DNA from: Amycolatopsis sp. NBC_00345
GTDB taxonomy: Bacteria; Actinomycetota; Actinomycetes; Mycobacteriales; Pseudonocardiaceae
DNA length: 64,000 bases
Assembly (NCBI RefSeq): GCF_036116635.1
Contig: NZ_CP107995.1
Span: 3,968,001 to 4,032,000, forward strand
Reading direction: 5' to 3'
Below, piece after piece: positions 59,795-64,000 of this stretch. Within the stretch, counting starts at the first letter, position 1. Each line of letters starts with the position of its first letter. The translations under genes were made by a program, and so were the position numbers. The notes under the pieces were generated by a model. It saw only the letters and a program-made list of their open reading frames with translations, was not told the origin of the DNA and did not search any database.

Positions 59795-60334
59795 TCACTC
59801 CGGCCGCACCACGTCCATTGTGGACGAATCACCGAACTCCGTCTCGAACCGGGCCAGCAGGGTGCCCAGCAACGGGTTCAGCACCGCCAGCTGGTCCGCC
59901 GTCAGTGCGTCCGCGAAGAGGTCACGCTCGTCGGCGGTGCGTTTCCCCGTCGCGGCGGACCAGCGGCGGCGGCCCTTCGCGGTCAGGCGGACGGGACGGC
60001 TGCGGCCGTCCGCGGCGGCGACGCGCTCCACCAGGCCCGCGCGCGCCAGGCGGTCGATCCGGACGCTCACCGTTCCCGACGTCACGCCCAGGTGGTCACC
60101 CAGCTCCTTCGGCGTCAGCACCCCCGGCGCGCCGGAGCGGTGCAGCGCCGAGAGCGCCTGCCAGTCCCCCAGCGAAAGGTCGTGGGCGGCGGCCGCGCGG
60201 CGCAGCACCTGCTCGAATTGCCGCGACAGCCGGCCGATCCGCTGACGCGCCGCCTCCACCTCCGGGTCGACGCCCGCCGGCATGGCGCGGATCCACGCCG
60301 TCAGGTCCGCCGCGACCGAGTCCGCCTGCTCCAC
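59795..60334 (-). CDS. MarR-family transcriptional regulator
   Basis: 179 residues from GTG at 60334 with AAGGAG 7 bases upstream. The winged HTH reads LSLGDWQALSALHRSG, LTPKELGDHLGVTSGTVSVRIDRLARAGLV and the DGRSRPVRLT wing. It is divergent from the SDR gene at 60405, with two perfect palindromes in the 70-base gap, one overlapping the region of its own ribosome site. Repression of both genes is likely. Confidence 0.92.
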   Translation of the reverse strand: MEQADSVAADLTAWIRAMPAGVDPEVEAARQRIGRLSRQFEQVLRRAAAAHDLSLGDWQALSALHRSGAPGVLTPKELGDHLGVTSGTVSVRIDRLARAGLVERVAAADGRSRPVRLTAKGRRRWSAATGKRTADERDLFADALTADQLAVLNPLLGTLLARFETEFGDSSTMDVVRPE

Positions 60335-60344
60335 TGGACATCTC

Positions 60345-60380
60345 CTTGAGTCTCAAGGTACTTTTAACTTGAGACTCAAG
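60345..60380. promoter_or_regulatory. twin MarR operators
   Basis: CTTGAGTCTCAAG (60345-60357) and CTTGAGACTCAAG (60368-60380) are 13-base palindromes, identical apart from the central base, with centres 23 bases apart, about two helix turns. They lie between the divergent MarR and SDR genes and fit two dimers bound on one face. Confidence 0.8.
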
Positions 60381-60404
60381 ATAACGTGTTCAAGGGGGTT
60401 TGTC

Positions 60405-61241
60405 ATGACCGACAACGGAAATGGCCGGGTCTGGTTCATCACCGGGACGAGTTCCGGCTTCGGCCGCACGCTCGCCGAGGCCGTGCTCGCCCGGGGCGAG
60501 CGGGTCGTGGCCACGGCCCGTGACGTCGGCGCCGTCCAGGATCTCGCCGGCCGCGCGCTGGTGGCCCCGCTCGACGTCACCGACCCCGCCTCGATCCGCG
60601 CGGCCGTCGACACCGCGCTGGCGGAGTACGGCCGCATCGACGTCCTGGTCAACAACGCCGGCCACGGCCTGGTCGGCGCGCTCGAAGAACTGTCCGACGA
60701 GCAGACGCGCAAAGTGCTCGAGACCAACGTGTTCGGTGTGCTCGCCGTGACCCGCGCCGTGCTGCCGCACTTCCGCGAGCGGCGCAGCGGCCACATCGTG
60801 CAGCTGTCGTCCGTCGGCGGGGTCGTGGCCACCCCGGGGCACGCGATCTACGCGACGTCGAAGTTCGCGCTGGAGGGGATGTCCGAGGCGCTCGCCGGCG
60901 AGGTGGCGACGCTGGGCATCCGGGTGAGCATCGTGGAGCCGGGCCCGTTCCGCACCGACTTCGCCGGCCGGTCGATGGTGTTCTCCGACCCCATCGACGA
61001 CTACCGCGAGACCGCCGCCAAGCACATCCGCGCCCGCTTCAGCAGCCAGGACGGGCAGCAGCCGAACGACCCGGCCCGCGCCGCCGACGCCATTTTCAAG
61101 CTCGTCGACACCGAGGACGCCCCGCTGCGGCTCCCGCTCGGCCCCGAGGCGGTCGGCGCCATCCGCAAGAAGCTGGAGAAGCAGCTGGCCGACCTCGCGG
61201 TGTGGGAGGCCGTCGCGGTCGACACCCGTTACGCGGACTGA
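60405..61241 (+). CDS. SDR-family oxidoreductase under MarR control
   Basis: 278 residues from ATG at 60405 with AAGGGGG upstream. FITGTSSGFG binds the cofactor, NNAGHG follows, and the catalytic residues are Ser in QLSSVGG and Tyr/Lys in YATSK. Its overall layout parallels the SDR at 2230 (same about 280-residue subgroup, with a C-terminal RYAD tail). Its stop lies 1 base from that of the convergent methyltransferase gene. Substrate unknown. Confidence 0.9.
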   Translation: MTDNGNGRVWFITGTSSGFGRTLAEAVLARGERVVATARDVGAVQDLAGRALVAPLDVTDPASIRAAVDTALAEYGRIDVLVNNAGHGLVGALEELSDEQTRKVLETNVFGVLAVTRAVLPHFRERRSGHIVQLSSVGGVVATPGHAIYATSKFALEGMSEALAGEVATLGIRVSIVEPGPFRTDFAGRSMVFSDPIDDYRETAAKHIRARFSSQDGQQPNDPARAADAIFKLVDTEDAPLRLPLGPEAVGAIRKKLEKQLADLAVWEAVAVDTRYAD

Positions 61242-61242
61242 C

Positions 61243-62055
61243 TCAGAACCGGAACCGCAGCACACACGTCCCACGCCGGGAAAGCGCGGCGCTGCGGCCG
61301 CACAGCCGCGTGAACCAGCGCATCGCCAACGGCTGCAGCGCGACCTCCGGCGCGCGCGTGGCGAACACCTCGCCGGCCAGCCGCAGCTTCGGGTCCCAGC
61401 GCTCGGGGTCGTGCGGGTCGTCGAAGCCGGGATTGGCGACGACGCCGGCGATGGAGCCGGTGCCGCGGTAGTGCCGGATCGCCCAGACGTGGAACTTCGT
61501 GTAGCTGTTGAACGCGATCTCCCCGGACGGGAACCGGCCGGTGATCCCGTTCAGCAGCGCGACGAGCACGTCCTGGGGCAGGAACGCGACGACGCCGTCG
61601 GCGACCGCGACCACCGGGCGGCCGTCCGGCAGCTCGTCGAGCCAGCCGGGCTCGGCCAGGTCGGCGGCGACCGGGTGGGCGTTCGGGCGCGCGGGCAGCA
61701 GCCGGCGGCGCGCGGCGGTCACCGCCGGCAGGTCCACGTCGTACCAGTCCACTGTGGACGGCGGCTCGACGCGGAGGATCCGGCCGTCCAGCCCGGCGCC
61801 GAGCTCCAGCACCACCGCGTCGGGGTGACGGGCGACGAAGTCCCGTACGACGTCATCCAGGATCCTCGACCGGACGGCGATGTCGAACACCTGGCTCTTC
61901 ACCAGCGGCGCCCCGGCGAGGTCGTAGCCGAGCGCCTTCGCGACGCCCTCGGCCGTCGGGTCGGCGAGCACCGGGCGCGGCGCGCGACTGTCGAGCGCCC
62001 GGCCGGCGAGCGTGAGGTACAGGCTGTTTTCGACGGGTGTGAATGTGGTCTCCAT
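61243..62055 (-). CDS. class I SAM-dependent methyltransferase, leucine carboxyl methyltransferase-like
   Basis: 270 residues from ATG at 62055. VVLELGAGLDGRILRV is the SAM-binding loop in the O-MT/PPM1-type spelling (normally GAGLDTR), and WYDVDLPAVTAARRRLLP supplies the acidic ribose-binding residue. VAVADGVVAFLPQDVLVALL is the family motif beyond. Enzymes of this subgroup in actinomycetes often modify polyketides or small acids. It is divergent from a GbsR/MarR-like gene with shared repeats between them. Confidence 0.88.
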   Translation of the reverse strand: METTFTPVENSLYLTLAGRALDSRAPRPVLADPTAEGVAKALGYDLAGAPLVKSQVFDIAVRSRILDDVVRDFVARHPDAVVLELGAGLDGRILRVEPPSTVDWYDVDLPAVTAARRRLLPARPNAHPVAADLAEPGWLDELPDGRPVVAVADGVVAFLPQDVLVALLNGITGRFPSGEIAFNSYTKFHVWAIRHYRGTGSIAGVVANPGFDDPHDPERWDPKLRLAGEVFATRAPEVALQPLAMRWFTRLCGRSAALSRRGTCVLRFRF

Positions 62056-62128
62056 GGCCGTAGCTCCCTTTCTCCACCGCGAAACCTACGACCGTCGAGA
62101 GGGTTCGTCAAACGCGAATTCCCTTGTA

Positions 62129-62175
62129 TTGCAATGACTGTCGCGAGTGCAACGCGCTCCCCGCCGTTGCAATGA
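62129..62175. promoter_or_regulatory. paired TTGCAATGA elements between methyltransferase and GbsR-like genes
   Basis: TTGCAATGA occurs at 62129-62137 and 62167-62175, 38 bases apart, each containing the palindromic TTGCAA core; a related TGCAAC lies between them. Position in the 137-base divergent gap suggests binding by the GbsR-like protein. Confidence 0.5.
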
Positions 62176-62192
62176 TGGCGTAGACTCGGGCC

Positions 62193-62861
62193 ATGCCGGG
62201 AAGCCGACTGACCGAGGACGACCGCCGGGCCGTCGCCGAAGGACTCGCCGCCGGGTCCACCTACGCCGAGATCGCGCGCGGGCTCGGGCGGCCGACCTCG
62301 ACCGTCAGCCGGGAGGTGCTCCGCAACGGCGGCCCGGACGCCTACCGCGCGGAGCGCGCGCACGTGGCGACGCGGGAGCGCGGCCGTCGTGTCCCGGCCG
62401 GCCCGCCCGCCGCGGCCGGGTTCGAGGAGCAGTTCGCGACGATGATGGTCCACACCGGACTGCCGCGGATGCCCGCGCGGGTGCTGGCCGCCCTGCTGAC
62501 CCGCGACGAGGCCGGGCTGCCCGCCGCGGACCTGGTCCGGCACCTGGGGGTGAGCCCGGCGTCGGTGTCCAAGGCGGTGGCTTACCTGGAGCGCCTGCAG
62601 CTGCTCACCCGCGCCGGCGGCCGCCCGGAACGCTACTTCGTCGACGACGATGTCTGGTACCGCGCGTGCCGGCGCGAGGTGGAGGTCTGCGAGACCTGGG
62701 CCGCCACCGCCCACCTCGGCGCCGGGCTGCTCGGCGGCACCCCGGCGGGCAAGCGCCTGGCCGAGATGGCCGGCTACTTCGACCACGTCGGCGCCGACCT
62801 GGCCCGGGCCGCCGAGCACTGGCGCCACGTCTTCACCCGCACCGGCGCGCAAGGCTCGTGA
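62193..62861 (+). CDS. regulator combining an IS30-like HTH with a GbsR/MarR winged helix
   Basis: 222 residues from ATG at 62193. Residues 5-55 (LTEDDRRAVAEGLAAGSTYAEIARGLGRPTS split over a HTH_38-like fold) resemble the DNA-binding end of IS30 transposases. Residues about 70-160 are a MarR/GbsR winged helix (LVRHLGVSPASVSKAVAYLERLQLL, then the PERYFVD wing), and a helical tail follows. Two DNA-binding modules in one chain are unusual. It probably regulates the divergent methyltransferase gene. Its TGA lies inside the family C palindrome. Confidence 0.85.
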   Translation: MPGSRLTEDDRRAVAEGLAAGSTYAEIARGLGRPTSTVSREVLRNGGPDAYRAERAHVATRERGRRVPAGPPAAAGFEEQFATMMVHTGLPRMPARVLAALLTRDEAGLPAADLVRHLGVSPASVSKAVAYLERLQLLTRAGGRPERYFVDDDVWYRACRREVEVCETWAATAHLGAGLLGGTPAGKRLAEMAGYFDHVGADLARAAEHWRHVFTRTGAQGS

Positions 62862-62900
62862 GTGTTTATGACGGTTCTAACCGTCATAAACACTCACGAG
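62855..62900. terminator. family C palindrome acting as bidirectional terminator
   Basis: Perfect 22-base arms (CTCGTGAGTG, TTTATGACGGTT and complement) around a CT loop. The TGA of the + strand gene (62859-62861) lies in the left arm; the minus-strand SDR stop begins 4 bases beyond the right arm. The stem is AT-richer in the middle than families A and B. Confidence 0.85.
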
Positions 62901-62904
62901 TCGT

Positions 62905-63654
62905 TCAGCCGGCCGCGAACATCCCGCCGTCGATGGTGACCACGGTGCCGCTGATGTAGGAGGCCCGGTCGGACGCCAGGAACGCGATCAGGTCGGCCAC
63001 CTCGCGCGGCTCGGCCACGCGGCCGAAGGGCAGGGCGGACAGCTGGCTCGCGACGCCGTCATTGGCCGCGGCCATCGCGGTGATCCGCTCGGTCGCGACC
63101 GGGCCCGGGTTGACGCCGACGACGCGGATGTTGTCGCGTGGGCCGGTGCCACCCAGTGCCTTGGTGAACGCCATCAGGGCGGCGTTCCCGGCGCTGCCCG
63201 CGATGTAGCCGGCGGTGGGCCGCTCGCCCGCCGCGCCGATGTCGTTGACGATCACGCCGTGGCCGCGTTCGCGCATCCGCGCGTAGACGAGCCGGGTGAG
63301 GTCGACGTAGCCGTAGACCTTGAGGTCCCAGCCGTGCCGCCACGCGTCGGCGCCGACCTGGTCGAGCGAGCCGGCCGGGATGTCGCCGGCGTTGTTGACC
63401 AGGATGTCGGCGTCCGCGGCGGCTTCGGCGAGCCGTTCGAGGTCGGCGGTCACCCGCAGGTCGACGACGTGCACGGTCACCTCGACCCCGTGGGCCTCCC
63501 GCAGCCGCCGGGCGAGGTCTTCCAGCGCGTCCGCGCCCCGCGCCGCGAGGTGCAGGTGGCAGCCCTCCCCCGCCAGTACCTCGGCGACGGCGGCGCCGAT
63601 GCCCTTCGACGCGCCGGTGACCAGTGCGCGCTTGCCCTTGAGGTTCAGGTCCAT
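62905..63654 (-). CDS. SDR-family oxidoreductase
   Basis: 249 residues from ATG at 63654 with GAGGAC 6 bases upstream. The classical SDR motifs are TGASKGIG, NNAGD, and a catalytic region with GYIAGSAGN instead of the canonical YxxxK: the Tyr is present but the Lys position reads Ala/Gly. The proton relay may therefore be altered. The C-terminus DRASYISGTVVTIDGGM is of the FabG/cyclohexanol dehydrogenase kind. It follows the truncated SDR gene by 46 bases and is probably in the same operon. Confidence 0.85.
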   Translation of the reverse strand: MDLNLKGKRALVTGASKGIGAAVAEVLAGEGCHLHLAARGADALEDLARRLREAHGVEVTVHVVDLRVTADLERLAEAAADADILVNNAGDIPAGSLDQVGADAWRHGWDLKVYGYVDLTRLVYARMRERGHGVIVNDIGAAGERPTAGYIAGSAGNAALMAFTKALGGTGPRDNIRVVGVNPGPVATERITAMAAANDGVASQLSALPFGRVAEPREVADLIAFLASDRASYISGTVVTIDGGMFAAG

Positions 63655-63700
63655 CGATGTCCTCACGTTTTCGCTTCGTAGCCTGCGAAATCGAGGCTAC

Positions 63701-64000
63701 TCACCCGGCGATCACGGCCAGGGAGTCCGACCACAGCCGGGCGGCGCGATCCGGGTCCAGGGCATACGCGGCGACACCCCGGCGGACGCCGGGACGGTGC
63801 TCCACGGCCACCTGGCAGTCCTCGAAGTACTGGCCCGTGACGCCTTCGACGAGCGGCGAAGCGGCGAGCAGCACCGACGTCGCGGCGCCCTGCTCGGCGT
63901 TCTTCCACGAGACGTCCGGGCTGCCCGGGTCGAAGGACGCGGGCGCGGCGGCGATGTCGCCGACGTGCCGGCTGAGCGCGGTGCCGGTGATCCGGCCGGG
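63701..64000 (-). CDS. SDR-family oxidoreductase, C-terminal 99 residues only
   Basis: The reading frame enters from the right edge and ends at 63701. GAATSVLLAASPLVEGVTGQYFEDCQVA is split here as the landmark of WWOX/retinol-dehydrogenase-like SDRs of actinomycetes, where this C-terminal segment covers the substrate pocket, followed by ARLWSDSLAVIAG. The cofactor-binding and catalytic parts lie outside the window. It appears to be upstream in the same operon as the SDR at 62905. Confidence 0.75.
   Translation of the reverse strand, partial: PGRITGTALSRHVGDIAAAPASFDPGSPDVSWKNAEQGAATSVLLAASPLVEGVTGQYFEDCQVAVEHRPGVRRGVAAYALDPDRAARLWSDSLAVIAG

Noticed and set aside
21146..62900. CRISPR array from the recurring palindromes
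   Set aside because: Copies are scattered kilobases apart, without regular spacers or cas genes.

Overview
The window is very GC-rich and gene-dense, with strong codon-position GC bias, frequent GTG starts, SARP/STAND-like XRE regulators, tandem CYP/ferredoxin genes, WXG-type secretion genes and many one-component regulators. This points to a filamentous actinomycete of the Pseudonocardiaceae. Amycolatopsis is my best guess, partly because the dispersed intergenic palindromes look like ones I associate with that genus; this is inference. No rRNA, tRNA, CRISPR array, complete transposase or phage gene was seen, so the window reads as chromosomal arm or accessory metabolism rather than core or mobile DNA.

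Left third (1-26 kb): a truncated hydrolase; two convergent pairs of MmyB-type XRE regulator plus short-chain dehydrogenase (SDR); a LigC-like DNA ligase; an ANTAR protein; a 3-oxoacid CoA-transferase (scoAB) divergent from an IclR regulator; a frameshifted aconitase followed by a kinase/class-III-aminotransferase fusion; a CYP-TetR-ferredoxin-CYP operon with a clear operator; an iodotyrosine-deiodinase-like flavoprotein divergent from a LysR; a Firmicute-type GluRS; and threonine synthase with a GntR regulator. At 23.2-27.2 kb lies an XRE/NB-ARC/TPR regulator flanked by two micro-ORFs and by shared GTTTCC/GGAAAC dyads. This is the best candidate here for an undescribed peptide-linked regulatory system.

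Middle (26-44 kb): a conserved protein of unknown function, a trinucleotide-repeat tract, an anti-sigma-like ATPase, a secreted HAF-like protein, a frameshifted LysR with a divergent EamA exporter, an acetate-type transporter, RraA-like protein, membrane proteins, a prolyl-aminopeptidase-like hydrolase, a TGT-like zinc protein, a sedolisin protease, an AraC regulator, and a two-gene fluoride exporter (crcB pair) preceded by a fluoride riboswitch.

Right third (43-64 kb): a large secreted GH3 enzyme, a CBM48 protein, a sugar-acid dehydratase/FAH pair, an acyltransferase, an esterase-like protein that has lost its nucleophile, MerR/aldo-keto reductase, AraC and TetR regulators, a secreted trypsin, a four-gene WXG/type VII secretion-associated cluster, a MarR/SDR pair with twin operators, a methyltransferase with a divergent GbsR-like regulator, and two SDR genes, the last cut by the window end. 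Three families of near-perfect intergenic palindromes punctuate the region. Several sit at or across stop codons.
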